DNA from: Shinisaurus crocodilurus
Lineage: Eukaryota > Chordata > Lepidosauria > Squamata > Shinisauridae
DNA: 64,000 nt
Assembly (NCBI GenBank): GCA_021292165.1
Contig: CM037876.1
Span: 316,600,776-316,664,775, forward strand
Direction: 5' to 3'
Part shown: positions 30,744-41,166 of the stretch, one piece after another
Position numbering within the stretch: position 1 is the first letter of the stretch
How the letters are laid out: the number at the start of each line of letters is the position of its first letter
The notes under the pieces: model-generated
What the model was told of the DNA's origin: nothing
Seen by the model: only the letters and a program-made list of their open reading frames with translations
The model's database searches: none
Translations under genes and position numbers: made by a program

Positions 30744-31433
30744 CAGGGATGTTGAAGAGTCCTTAGTCTCGAGTCACGAGTCAAGTCACGAGTCTTTGGA
30801 CCCAAGTCTCGAGTCCGAGTCCAAGTCCTTGGTCCAAAATGGTGACTTACGAGTCCCGAGTCACTCCCAAAGCTGACTCCACGAGTCCCTATTAAAATCA
30901 ATGGGGGGGTTTTCCCAACAAAATAAGGCCACTTCAGATGTGTGGCTTAAATAAATTCTAGGCACAAGTGTGCCTTTTTATCTCAAAACTCTGCCACTGA
31001 TTTTGACAAGAACAGACCAGGCAGACAAACCCAAAATAACCAGGCAGGCAGAGGAGGCAGGGAACCCCAAAGCAGGCAGGCAGAGGCCTTTGTCTTGGAC
31101 AATTCAAACTGTGGAACTGGTTAAGAAGAGACCAGGCAGGCAGAGGAGGCTGGGAACCCCAAACAGGCAGGCAGAGGCAGCCAAACCCAAAATGTCTGAA
31201 AGGTTGCATTAGGAAGATGATTTTTAAAAATAAACTTGGATTGTTACTGCAACTAGGTCCAGATAGCACCTGCAGGTGGCATCAAGCAGGGATGTTGACG
31301 AGTCCTTGGTCTTGAGTCCCGAGTCGAGTCTCGAGTCCCATTAAAAATATTGGGACTCGAGTGGGACTCGAGTCAGAGGGGGGACTCAGTCTGACTCACG
31401 AGTCGAGTCCTAGAGTCCGAGTCCCCATCCCTG
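30744..31433 (+). mobile_element. GAGTC-rich composite hAT-type element, copy 2
   Basis: 690 bp with the same architecture as copy 1 at 23,429. Exact 8-bp TSD 'ggcatggc' at 30,736-30,743 and 31,434-31,441. The internal restart CAGGGATGTTGACGAGTCC is at 31,287. Independent TSDs in copies 1 and 2 prove that the full composite, not only the right-hand unit, was the mobile form. Confidence 0.92.
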
Positions 31434-31732
31434 GGCATGGCCGTTGTCCCACGCAGGTTCATTTTGATCTCACATAATGTCTAAAAAGCAGCTCCTTTCC
31501 AAGGATGCAAGAGTAGTTGTGATTGTACTGTATATATACAGTATATACTGTACAGGATTGCAGAAACATGGATGGGTTGGATATACAAATTCCCTTTGCC
31601 TTTGCTTGAGAAACAGACAAAAGTAACGCATTAGAGGATTCATCTGGGGCAAATCATCATGCAACCACAGGATACTGTTGTACAAAAGTCCATTCAACCT
31701 CCAAACTGCTCATGCGTGACATCCCTCTACAA

Positions 31733-31867
31733 CAGTGTTCTCCAACCTTGGGTCCCCAGATGTTTTTGGCCTACAACTCCCAGCATGCCCCAGGCAGCGT
31801 AGCTGCCTGGGGCATGCTGGGAGTTGTAGGCCAAAAACATCTGGGGACCCAAGGTTGGAGAACACTG
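31733..31867. mobile_element. Palindromic hAT MITE (family A), perfect TSD
   Basis: 135 bp from CAGTGTTCTCCAACC to GGTTGGAGAACACTG. TSD 'ctctacaa' is exact (31,725-31,732 and 31,868-31,875). The arms are essentially perfectly complementary around 'ggcagcgtagctgcc', so this looks like one of the youngest members. Confidence 0.95.
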
Positions 31868-31928
31868 CTCTACAATCACCCCGGGCATATATTGTGGATC
31901 TGTCAAAAATTCAGGATCCACAAGCTAA

Positions 31929-31955
31929 ACACACACACACACACACACACACACC
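31929..31955. repeat. (CA)n microsatellite
   Basis: About 13 CA units. Confidence 0.95.
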
Positions 31956-32245
31956 ACTCTGCACAAGGGGTTATTTCAAGATTCTGTTGTTTTTGAGGCT
32001 TAACATGAAAAGCTTGGCAGAGGCACCTTTGGAAAATCCCTAACCTCTAAATCGCAATGTCCAGTGGCCGGCCCAGCAGCCTTGTGATGCAGCCTGGCCC
32101 CATACAATGTACCTTGACCGCTTTCCAAAGGCATCCTCTTGTTGCAAGGCAGTGTTTTGTTCCCTTTTGAAAAGTGAAAGATGGGCATGTTTTCATATTT
32201 ATGTATGTATGAACACCACACACGGTGGTTACATATGTTGACAAC

Positions 32246-32302
32246 CCTTTGGGTTAGTCAGCTGGGTTTATATATATGAAAGTCAGCTGACTTACCCAAA
32301 GG
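32246..32302. other. Perfect-stem hairpin, unexplained
   Basis: The left arm 32,246-32,264 and right arm 32,284-32,302 pair at 18 of 19 bases ('cctttgggttagtcagctg' with 'cagctgacttacccaaagg'), and the outer 'caa'/'ttg' also pairs. The loop is 19 nt and AT-rich. It could be a hairpin RNA precursor or the remnant of a very small MITE. No transposon ends recognised. Confidence 0.55.
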
Positions 32303-32310
32303 ATTGCCAT

Positions 32311-32640
32311 AATTAGGGATATCGGAGAAATCCACAGTGGACTCAAACGAGTCCGGATTTCTAAGAATCTGACCCATGGATTCTGCAGCAGACCGGCTTT
32401 TCCCGAGTCATAAAGATTCCACAGATGAGTGAACCGTTTTTTGTTTACTTTCCATAATTATACGCAAATTTGGTCATAGAAAAATATGGGGGGGGGGGGG
32501 AAACACCAACCAAAAATGTGCATTTCTCCCATAGGCTAAAGTGTGAAAATACACATTGGGTGAGATTTGAATAAGTTGGGGGGATTTGCACATTTGCGCA
32601 AAATCCGATTCCGTCAATGAGTGGACGATGGAACGAAAGG
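32311..32640. mobile_element. Degenerate 'agggatat' hAT-like repeat
   Basis: 'aattagggatatcggagaaa', 'gcagaccggcttttcccgag', 'aaaaatgtgcatttctccca', 'tttgcacatttgcgcaaaat': same word set as the old dispersed family. A G-run sits at 32,489-32,500. Confidence 0.45.
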
Positions 32641-32936
32641 TGCCTGGCAATCTGTGATGCATAGACGGAATGGATTTTACAAAGTCTGCATGTACCAAGT
32701 CGAAATATCCAACCGCCATGTGAGGTGTTCCTCTCACACTGTACACAGATGTTTTTCAGCCCGCCTCATGCCCCTAAAATTCACATCAGAGTTAAGGGTC
32801 CCTCTGAAACAGCACCTTATGAGGGACAGGGACAGAGGAAGCCACCTCCTCAGGCAGCTGGTCCATCTAGCTCTTTCTTGCTCACGCACACTGCCTATGT
32901 GGCTCCCCAGGGTTTCAGGAAAGGGCTTTTTCTAGC

Positions 32937-33225
32937 CCAGGGGCCAAATCCAGTCCCCCTGGGGTCTTAATCCAGCCCTCTAGGGTTCCCCCGATAGCCA
33001 CGCCCCCTCCCTCTGGCCCCTCCCCCTTTCTCCCAAGCACCGATTGTTGGTGGTTGCCAGGCTTGCAATTTCCCCCCATTCCAAAAGGTTGGAATGCCTC
33101 TCCTGAGGCTTAATGGCTGGCAGGAAGTGCGTTGAGCGACAATAGGCTGGTATTGGGATTTTGGCCCCGCCCCTTTTGCCTTCAGCCCGCCCACCACTGG
33201 AATGCGACCCCCGAGGCTGGCACGG
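32937..33225. mobile_element. Charlie-like hAT fragment (family D)
   Basis: 'ccaggggccaaatccagtcc', 'ggttggaatgcctctcctga', 'ggctggtattgggattttgg' and 'cccgcccaccactggaatgc' correspond to 4,683-4,930 in reverse order and to 51,600-51,945 in the same order. Confidence 0.65.
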
Positions 33226-33734
33226 GCAGGCCACGACCCATTGGGACTCGTGCTCATTGTCACAACATCCATTCTTTCCTCTTATATTTAAAAACATGTT
33301 ACAGTCAAGAGGAGGCCAGTCAGGCATTTCCTATGCTCATTTTATTAGTTTTACTTTATATCCTTTTCTACAGCAACACTGTGTTTATCCCCAAGTAAAT
33401 GTGTTTAGCATCAGGGCAGCAGAAGCAAACTTCATTTTATTTCTGAGGTCATGATGGTGCTATGATTTAAGTGAGTTTACAATGCAAAACTGCACATGCC
33501 CAGAATATTTCTCTGGTTTTTTTGGGGGGGGGGTTAAATCCCCCCTGTATGAGATTGCTTTAAAGTTATATGTCACCTTGGAGGCCTTTTGGGGCAGAAA
33601 GATGCTTAAGAAATATTTTAATTAATAAATAACAAATTAACCAGCAGAATTGACATGAATAGTGCCATTGTCCAGCATCAGCCATGAAAACCCTCATGAA
33701 CCAGAAATACACACACACACCAAGTTTCTTGTAA

Positions 33735-33990
33735 AGACAGGAAGGACCGACCCAGACGGGCCCCTCTTGCTAGGAAGCTCCACAATCTGAACTAAGGGAG
33801 CCACCACCGAGAAGGCCCTTCACTGGTGACCTGCCACCAAGCCTCAAAGGGTGAAAACACCTTCTGCGTGGCCTCAGTTGACTTAGCCAACTGTCCACCT
33901 TTTCAAATGACAGCCAGTTCCATGGAGTTTGCTGCCACAATTGAAAGCCTGGTAGGTGCACCACCATGTCTGACAGTACTCATACCTAAC
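33735..33990 (-). mobile_element. L2-related LINE 3' region, old (minus)
   Basis: 'ggaagctccacaatctgaac' and 'gccaccaccgagaaggccct' are the reverse of the 'RAFSVVAP.LW..LP' region typical of L2 C-termini. No open frame remains. Confidence 0.5.
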
Positions 33991-34408
33991 CCATGTGCTT
34001 CCCCTTCCCTCACTCCCCCCCCCCACACACCAGTAACTGGAGTGGGATCACAAAGAGGAAGGCCGCGATGAAACACAGAACTGGCTGCCACTTGATTCCC
34101 AGGCGGTTTCATCTTGCTCATTTATAGCTAACACAATCCTATTTCTCTCATAAGGCTGTGTTTGTTTCTAAATAAAAATATGCCAATTCTGTCTTGTTAA
34201 AACTTCTATCCAGCTTTAATTGGACATGACCCATTTCCTTCCTTCTTTCCTTCCTGTTGTGACGCAATTAGTGACAATTAGTAAAACAACAAATCAGAGG
34301 AATGCTCTACTAGGCCATTGCACACACCTGTTTGGGGAGAGGATAAAGGAGGAGAAAAAGATGCCATTGTTGAGCGAAGCTGAAGGGGGAGGGGAATTGG
34401 CCATAAAC

Positions 34409-34411
<3 letters not shown>

Positions 34412-34444
<33 letters not shown>
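34412..34444. repeat. (CA)n microsatellite
   Basis: About 16 CA units. Confidence 0.95.
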
Positions 34445-34447
<3 letters not shown>

Positions 34448-34539
34448 TGTGTCCCCACCTTTTGTTGTTGTTGTAATTTTCAGGGCAGACATACAGGAGC
34501 CAAAGTGTACAGCATTGTGTGAATGGCCTTATTGGTCCT

Positions 34540-34880
34540 TCCACGACCAGCCGTGTGTCGCCAGGCAGCAGCACATAAGCAGGGCCTTCTCAGTGGTGGG
34601 ACCCACTCTCTGGAACACTCTCCCACTTGTGATCTGAGAGGTGGAAACTGTGGCGAGCTTTAGTTGCCTCTTGAAGAGGCATCTGTCTACTCAGGCTTTC
34701 CATGGCTTGTAATCACAGGGCTCCGTTCTACCGTTCTTGTAATGTTGTTAATATATTTATTATTTTATATTTTATTTTAACATTGGGTTTTTTTTTTTAT
34801 GTCGTATTTTTTTAAAATGTAAACTGCTTAGAGATCATAGGATATCAAGTGGTATATAAGTAGTTTGAATGAATTAATAA
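34540..34880 (+). mobile_element. L2-related LINE 3' end, old (plus)
   Basis: 'cataagcagggccttctcag', 'tggtgggacccactctctgg', 'aacactctcccacttgtgat' is the L2-type 'AFSVVGPTLWNTLPLVI' end. The 3' UTR 'aatgtaaactgcttagagat' and 'aagtggtatataagtagttt' follows. Distinct subfamily from the 27.6-kb copy. Confidence 0.7.
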
Positions 34881-35284
34881 TAAGGCAAGTTTGGGGGAAA
34901 GGGATGCATCTTTGAGCTGCAAAGGGAAGCAAGCCAACCGTCCTGGATATCCTGTGCCACACGGTGGCAGCTTCATTGCCTGCTCTCACAGCACAGTGCT
35001 GCCAGGCACATGGACTGCATCCCTGCAGTGGCAAAACAACCAGGCTGGCACTCCCTGAGCAGGTGAAGCAACACGGCAGGGGGTATCACCCCAGTTGCCT
35101 TGGAAATGTGGGGACACGTCCCTTCTTTCACTACCTCCATCCAGAGTGAGGATAGCACAAGGATTTCATTTACCCTCAGTGATGTTGCCATGTAGCCAAA
35201 CCTACTGGATGCCTGGCACCGTGGCATCTTTACACTAGCTACGTGATCCGTGGTTGTTGGCATCACACAGCAAGAAGAAGAGGG

Positions 35285-35331
<47 letters not shown>

Positions 35332-35350
35332 GAGAGAGAGAGAGAGAGAT
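35285..35350. repeat. (GATA)n(GA)n microsatellite
   Basis: About 12 GATA units followed by about 10 GA units. GATA arrays are abundant in squamates and sometimes accumulate on sex chromosomes, but that cannot be judged from one locus. Confidence 0.95.
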
Positions 35351-36008
35351 TAGTGAGGAAACAGCTGCCCACAAGGGGAGTGAACATCAGTGAATAGGAA
35401 CAAAGCAAGGCAAATGCTAGGCAGATTTTCAGTGAATATTTTGGGTCCCTCCAAAGCCTCTTTTTTCTTTCTTCCTTTTGCAATGAAAATGTCCCTCCTC
35501 CTCCTCTGAAATGTCCTGCTCTGCATGGGCTATTCACAGGCCCCCTGTCCCTCACGGGACTGCCTGCAGAGAGATGGCGCGCACGTAGATGTCAGGGGAG
35601 GAAGGAAGGGACGGCTGAGGCCTTTGTCCCCCCACAATGGACGGATTCTCTCCGGGAGCTTGTGAAGACCAGCGCTGATGTGGCTGGCAGGGGCAGCTGC
35701 TCGCCCACCCGCCCATCCTTCGCAGGGTGGGAAATTGGTTGCAGCCAAAGCCATGAAAACACGCGCCTGTAAGAAGGACCGGCACGCAGTTAGGGCACAG
35801 AAATAAGCCCCCCCCCCAAAAAAATGTTGCGGGGGTCACGCGGTGGCTGTGATTTTGAGCTGCCAGCAGGAATAATGGAAAAAGCGGAGCGGGAAGCAGC
35901 AGTTGTGAAAACGTGCTTCAGAGCAAATCTTTCATTTTGTGGATTCCTAAAGCAGCAGCTACTAATAAGAATCGCTAATTAGGGATGTGCAGAAGCCCCA
36001 TAACCCCT

Positions 36009-36032
36009 ACACGCACGCACGCACGCACGCAC
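36009..36032. repeat. (ACGC)n microsatellite
   Basis: About 6 tandem ACGC units, unusually CpG-containing for a microsatellite. Confidence 0.9.
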
Positions 36033-36184
36033 TTTTGTTTTAGTTTAAGTTCCTCAGATTTTGCTCAAGCAAGAATCCTTCAAGATTCACCTCAATTTCC
36101 TCAAAAAAATTCCTTGGGATGAAGTTGGGTGTCAGCTCTATTAATAACACCAGTGACATTTGTACAGAGGACAGATGCTCAGCT

Positions 36185-36440
36185 GATTTCAGTGTTCGGT
36201 GAGTGGCAGCAGCACTCCCACAATCTGTGGATTGGAGAGGGACCTCGAGGGAGAAGGCCTTTCCAGTGGTGTCCCCCCCCCCCACTATGGAACGCTCTCC
36301 CCAGAGAGGCACCTGCACTGCGTTCAGTTCAGCACCAGGCTAAGCATGATTCCCCCAGGTCTTTTGAGCTATTTTAATTAATTGCAACTCTTAATCCACC
36401 CAATGACAAAAGCTCTTTGGGCGGATTACATAAAACTAAA
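36185..36440 (+). mobile_element. L2-related LINE 3' end, old (plus)
   Basis: 'gggagaaggcctttccagtg' and 'ctatggaacgctctccccag' encode the remnant 'AFPVVSPPLWNALP'. The 3' UTR 'caaaagctctttgggcggat' follows. A C-run at 36,271-36,282 shifts the frame. Confidence 0.6.
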
Positions 36441-36545
36441 ATAGTAAAATGCAATACAAAAAAACAATGAATAGCACGGGGGAAAGAAACTATATAAAAA
36501 CAAGCCATGAAATTGAAAATACCTGCGAGAAAATGAAGGTCTTTG

Positions 36546-37174
36546 CCTATTTATTTATTTATTTATTATATTTATCAATCGCCCATCTGGCCGGTCACCC
36601 GGCCACCCTGGGCGATGTACAATTAAAATACAACAAAACAACACAATAAAATATAATAATTAAAACAATATAAAAAATTCTCATTAAAAACCTAACCCAC
36701 CCCATATTCCCGCCTGAACAGCCATGTTTTTAATGCACGGCGGAAGCTCATCACGGAGGGGGCATGGCAAAGGTCACTAGGGAGGGAGTTCCATAATGTG
36801 GGGGCCGCCACAGAGAAGGCCCTCTTCCTAGTCCCCACCAGCCTGGCTGCTCTGGCTGATGGGATAAGGAGAAGGCCGTCCGTGGCAGACCTTGTTGAGC
36901 GGCCTACTTGATGTTGCTGGAGGCGCTCCTTGAGATAAGCTGGGCCGGAGCCGTGTAGGGTTTTAAAGGTCAAAACCAACACCTTGAATTCGGCTCAGCA
37001 AGCAACTGGTAGCCAGTGCAAATCCTTCAGCACTGGCGTGATGTGATCCCGCCGGCGGCTGCCCTTAATCAGGCGAGCCGCCGCGTTCTGTACCAGCTGA
37101 AGCTTCCGGACCGTCTTCAAGGGTAACCCCACGTAGAGCGCATTACAGTAGTCTAGGCGAGAGGAGACCAAGGC
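36546..37174 (-). pseudogene. L2-clade LINE 3' end (minus)
   Basis: Nearly identical to the end of the 27.6-kb copy. The C-terminal frame runs from about 37,174 to 36,692 with one premature TGA at 36,995-36,997. There the sister copy reads 'ttcggctcgg' and this one 'ttcggctcag', a CGA to TGA change typical of CpG decay. (TTTA)n tail at 36,549-36,567. The 5' truncation falls at 'gaggagaccaaggca'. Confidence 0.9.
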
Positions 37175-37565
37175 AACATTTCCTTCAATGTTGGCACTGA
37201 GGGGCGGCTCTGAAGAGGACCCCGTGGTCTGAGTGGGGTATATGCGTGTGGACACGTTCCTTAAATACTCTGGTCCCAAGCTGATTGGGCAACACCCGCA
37301 CTTATTCCAACTTGTGTTCTCTTCAGAATGACATCACAGTGCGGCTGCTCTGAAATGATACTGAACAGTTTTTAACAGGTTTTAAGCTGATTTTAGTGGC
37401 ATGGCGTCGCACTGTTACTCCCCTTTTTATATTCCTGTTTGTTAACTGAAATGTACTGCTCTTTAACTGGTGGCTTTTGGTAAATTGTGATTGTGTGCAT
37501 TTTGAGCAGGTATTCTGCGTATTGTGTTTGCATGAACACCGCCTTACGAGTGCTTTGCCCTAAAA

Positions 37566-37935
37566 CGGGTGGGCAACGCACGGCTGGCGGGCTACATGGC
37601 TCCCCTCTTTTCGTGGCCTGCCACTATCCCACTGCTGTGCCATTGGGAAAACAGCCCCCTTTTCCAAGGAAAAAGAGCCGTGACTTGCCACCAAAATTTG
37701 GCAGGATGGCAGCCACAAAAGGGGCCTATTTTAAAGCAAAATCTCTCCTTTTCCCTGCCGCGGCTGCACCACTGAATCTTGCAGGCAAACCACGGCTTTC
37801 TGTTTGCTTTTTAAAAGGGGTGTTTTTCCTGTTGCCACACTGCTGAATTTTGACAGCAATTTCAGCAGCAATTTCAGTGATGTGGTGGCAGCAGAGATGT
37901 GCCCCCCCCCAACCCATGGAAGTTGCCCGCCCCTG
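37566..37935. mobile_element. hAT-type element with GGGTGGGCAAC ends
   Basis: The left end 'cgggtgggcaacgc' and the reverse of the right end, 'caggggcgggcaact', are near-matching terminal repeats. The interior has 'aaatttggcaggatggcagc' and 'ctgaatcttgcaggcaaacc'-type repeated words. Flanking 8-mers match only 5 of 8, so it is an old copy. Confidence 0.6.
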
Positions 37936-37970
37936 CCAAAAAGGTGCCAGCAGGGTAGATTTCTGTTGAA

Positions 37971-38024
37971 CATAGATTTCATAGATTTCATAGATCATAG
38001 AGTTGGAAGGAGCCTACAAGGCCA
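37971..38024 (-). mobile_element. 5S SINE tail fragment (minus)
   Basis: Only the 3' end: 'catagatttcatagatttca', 'gagttggaaggagcctacaa'. The terminal 'tatgaaatc' repeat form identifies the SINE tail rather than CR1 itself. Confidence 0.7.
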
Positions 38025-38034
38025 ATGACCCAAA

Positions 38035-38185
38035 AGTGTGGTGGACTCTCCCCCACTGAAGCTTTCCAAACATTGGCTGGACACCCATCTGTCAAGGGGC
38101 TCTAGTTATGGATTTCCTGGAGCAGTGGGTTGGACTAGATGGCCTCCAAGGCCCCTCTAGCTCTATCATTTTCTGTGTTAATGAG
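38035..38185 (+). mobile_element. CR1 LINE 3' end, diverged (plus)
   Basis: 'ggtggactctcccccactga', 'ggctggacacccatctgtca', 'tggagcagtgggttggacta', 'gatggcctccaaggcccctc'. Older CR1 subfamily. Confidence 0.75.
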
Positions 38186-38754
38186 AAAAAAGGCTCATTC
38201 AATTCACTGGTCCTTATTTCCAAATAAGCATTCATACAACTGCAGCCTTAAAATGTATACTTTTACTTTTAGCAGGCATTGAATACTTATAATTAATCAC
38301 ACCCAGAATAACCAAATATTCCATGCCCTATGACAGAAGACAAATTCTTCATGCCCTTGCAGTGGCCATGTGGGGATCCCAGAGTGCTGGATTGGGACCC
38401 CAGGTGGGATGGATTTGGCCCGCTGGCCTGAGGTTCAACCCATTCCCCGTCACCTGATGATCACCAGCAAAATTACACCAATTACATCAAACCAGTGCCA
38501 TGGTTCCATTGATTTTGCCAGCATGATCCACACATGCACATGCCCACAATACTGATGTTGCTTGATGTGGGTGGCGTGAGTGAGGCAGCATTGAGCCCAC
38601 CACCTGAGCATAGTCCAACTATCTGCAATCCAGTTGCCAACATCTCCCTTCCAAAGGTCCCTTTGTATTAAAGCCCATCAGACTCAACTATTTTACAAAA
38701 TGGGTCATGCAGCCTTTATTCATCCGTTCAATCAATCATTCATTCATTCATTCC

Positions 38755-38976
38755 AGGAGATTCTGACTTCTACGTTTGAGTGATGTTATATATTTTTACA
38801 CAGGTTTGTAATTTTACTTATTTTAGCTAGAGATCCAGAACTTTTAAGTTTAGTCTACATGATTTCAGCTTGTGTTACGTTTATGTAAATATGTAATCTT
38901 TGTGTTGATATCTTTTGTTAAATATTTGCTTCGTGATGGTCTGATGACTATATACAAATAAAGCATTCTTAGGAAG
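38755..38976 (+). mobile_element. Non-LTR retroposon 3' end, unassigned
   Basis: The end 'gatggtctgatgactatata', 'caaataaagcattctta' resembles that of the retroposon at 58,790-59,182 ('gattgtgacggcttgtag', 'aataaacattcattc'). An ATTC run at 38,741-38,757 precedes it and may be the tail of another copy. Confidence 0.45.
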
Positions 38977-39142
38977 ATAAGAAGCTGCCCTATACCGAGT
39001 CAAACTCTCAGTTCATTCTAGCCCAGTATTGTCGGCACTGACTGGCAGCAAAGGCTGTCCAGGTTTTAAGGCAGGAGTTTTTCCAGCCCTACCTGGAGAC
39101 GCCGGGGATTGAACCCGGGACCTTCTGCATGCAAAGCAGCCC
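38977..39142 (-). mobile_element. tRNA-derived SINE (minus)
   Basis: In reverse: 'ctgctttgcatgcagaaggt', 'cccgggttcaatccccggcg' includes a pol III box B and a tRNA T-arm-like region. The 3' part has 'tactgggctagaatgaactg' and 'tagggcagcttcttat'. A retroposon, not a tRNA gene: the 5' half with box A is lost and there is no acceptor stem. Confidence 0.75.
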
Positions 39143-39249
39143 TCCACATCCATCATTCACGTCATTCATTTATTCAGTGGGCGCTTCAAATGCCTGACCA
39201 AGAGCATGACATTTCTACACCGATGGCCAATGGCTGGAGGGCTTTGGAG

Positions 39250-39930
39250 CAGGGATGGGGACTCGGACTCCAGGACTCGACTCGTGAGTCGGACTGAGTC
39301 CCCCCCCCTCTGACTCGAGTCCCACTCGAGTCCCAATATTTTTAATGGGACTCGAGACTCGACTCGGGACTCGAGACCAAGGACTCTTCAACATCCTTGG
39401 GCTGTGCCAGAAGAAGTGGAGAGAAGTGCGATCACCAGTGAAGATTTTATTTTTTTAAATCATTTTCCTAAAATGCAATCTTTCAGACATTTTGGGTTTG
39501 GCTGCCTCTGCCTGCCTGTCTGGGGTTCCCAGCCTCCTCTGCCTGCCTGGTCTCTTCTTAACCAGTTCCACAGTTTGAATTGTCCAAGACAAAGGCCTCT
39601 GCCTGCCTGCTTTGGGGTTCCCTGCCTCCTCTGCCCACCTGGTTATTTTGGGTTTGTCTGCCTGGTCTGTTCTTGCCAAAATCAGTTGCAGAGTTTTGAA
39701 ATAAAAAGGCACACTTGTGCCTAGAAATTATTTAAGCCACACATCTGAAGTAGCCTTATTTTGTTGGGAAAACCCCCCAAAGATTTTAATAGGGACTCGT
39801 GGAGTCAGCTTTGGGAGTGACTCGGGACTCGTGAGTCACCATTTTGGACCAAGGACTCGGACTCGGACTCGAGTCCAAAGACTCGTGACTCGACTCGTGA
39901 CTCGAGACCAAGGACTCTTCAACATCCCTG
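39250..39930 (-). mobile_element. GAGTC-rich composite hAT-type element, copy 3 (minus)
   Basis: 681 bp, inverted relative to copies 1 and 2. The GACTC-rich unit at 39,250-39,399 ends 'catccttg'. A stretch of about 50 bp (39,400-39,448) then differs from the other copies, before the shared central and distal parts resume to CATCCCTG at 39,930. Flanks 'ctttggag' and 'cttagagg' match at only 5 of 8 positions. This copy either is older or arose by recombination between elements. Confidence 0.85.
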
Positions 39931-40212
39931 CTTAGAGGGAGATTTTATTTTACTTTATTTGTTTCTTTGAGACATTTTGACCTTGATCTTCAGCTGACAA
40001 AGTGCCCATGAACAATGCAGTCAGTTAGTACAATGGGACATCTTTCTATTGTAGGTGTAAATCCTTTCCATGGCTTTTCAAGGTATGACAAGTGACTCTT
40101 GAATACTAGCATCAGAACTAGAACTTAGGTATGGTTCATTGAATAAGGGCTGGCTCTATCATTAGGCAAAGTGAGGCAGACACCTCAGGCAGGTGAACGG
40201 TAGAAGGGGCAA

Positions 40213-40381
40213 TACGCTGGCTCAGCTTGTCTGAGCGTGGAAAGCTAAGCAGGGTCAAGCCTGGTTGTTCCTTGGATGGGAGACCCCTCCTCTAGTTTCC
40301 TGCATTGAGCAGGGGTTGGACTCGATGGCCTTGTAGGCTCCTTCCAACTCTATGATCTAATGAAATCTATGAAATCTATGA
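40213..40381 (+). mobile_element. 5S-rRNA-derived SINE (plus), slightly 5' truncated
   Basis: Starts at 'tacgctggctcagcttgtct', about 18 bp inside the family head. 5S blocks and CR1-like tail intact, ending 'atgaaatctatgaaatctat'. Confidence 0.85.
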
Positions 40382-40819
40382 CAGTGGCACTCCCTGGTCA
40401 TCCCTCCTCAGCTCCATCACCAGCGCTACAAATAGATAGGATCAGCCTACACAAGTAATTCCTTATGGGTAAATGTAGCGGGGGGGGTGGGCATGCATAA
40501 ACCAATATGTATCATATAGCAAATATCTCACTTTGGTTCTTCGGGGGGGGGGGGGGTTGTGAGGTGACATTTCTTCAGCCTTGTGGGAAAAGGAGGCAGA
40601 GGGTGTAGTAAAGTGGATTATATTTGCTCTGTCTACCGATCTGAAATAAAATGTTTCTTTAACACCAATTCTGTGCCTGTTCAGGAGAACTATGCACCTT
40701 GACTGAGGGTGGGGCATCAAAATATCTTGGACCAGACCTGATTAAAAGAGCAGAAATGGGCTGCGATGGGACAAATTCTTGGAGAGTGTTATTGACAGTT
40801 CGCAGAGGTAAATAGGGCA

Positions 40820-40890
40820 TCTGGTGCCCTCCAGATGTGTTGGACTACAACTCCCATAATTCCAGTCCATGGGAGTTGCAGTCCAACACA
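40820..40890. mobile_element. hAT MITE family E fragment
   Basis: 'ctggtgccctccagatgtgt', 'tggactacaactcccataat' and the complementary 'gggagttgcagtccaacaca'. Truncated at the junction with CR1. Confidence 0.65.
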
Positions 40891-40891
40891 T

Positions 40892-41166
40892 GGCCACCAA
40901 TCTGGATGGCTTTAAAAGGGGACTGGACAAATTCATGGAAGAGAAGGCTATCTATGGCTACTAGTCCTGGTGGCTATATGCTACCTCCAGGATCAGAGGC
41001 AGTATGCCTATGTACTCCATTTGGTGGGGAACATGGGCGGGAGGGTGCTGTTGCACTCCTGTCCTGCTTGTGGGATCCCGTGGGCAGCTGGTTGGCCACT
41101 GTGTGAACAGAATGTAGGACTAGATGGACCTTGGTCTAATTCCAAAGGGCTCTTCTTCTGTTCTTA
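40892..41166 (+). mobile_element. CR1 LINE 3' end (plus)
   Basis: 'ggatggctttaaaaggggac', 'tggacaaattcatggaagag' (last ORF2 codons), 'gctggttggccactgtgtga', ending 'gctcttcttctgttctta'. Confidence 0.87.

Noticed and set aside
31520..31556. AT-rich palindrome 'tactgtatatatacagta'
   Set aside because: Short, low-complexity and common by chance in AT-rich vertebrate DNA.
39080..39142. tRNA gene on the minus strand
   Set aside because: There is a box B and T-arm-like sequence only, no acceptor stem or complete A-box half, and SINE-like sequence continues beyond it.
23429..39930. CRISPR-like or satellite array from the repeated GAGTC words
   Set aside because: The words are not regularly spaced repeats with unique spacers. 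They are the ends of dispersed TSD-flanked elements in a vertebrate genome.
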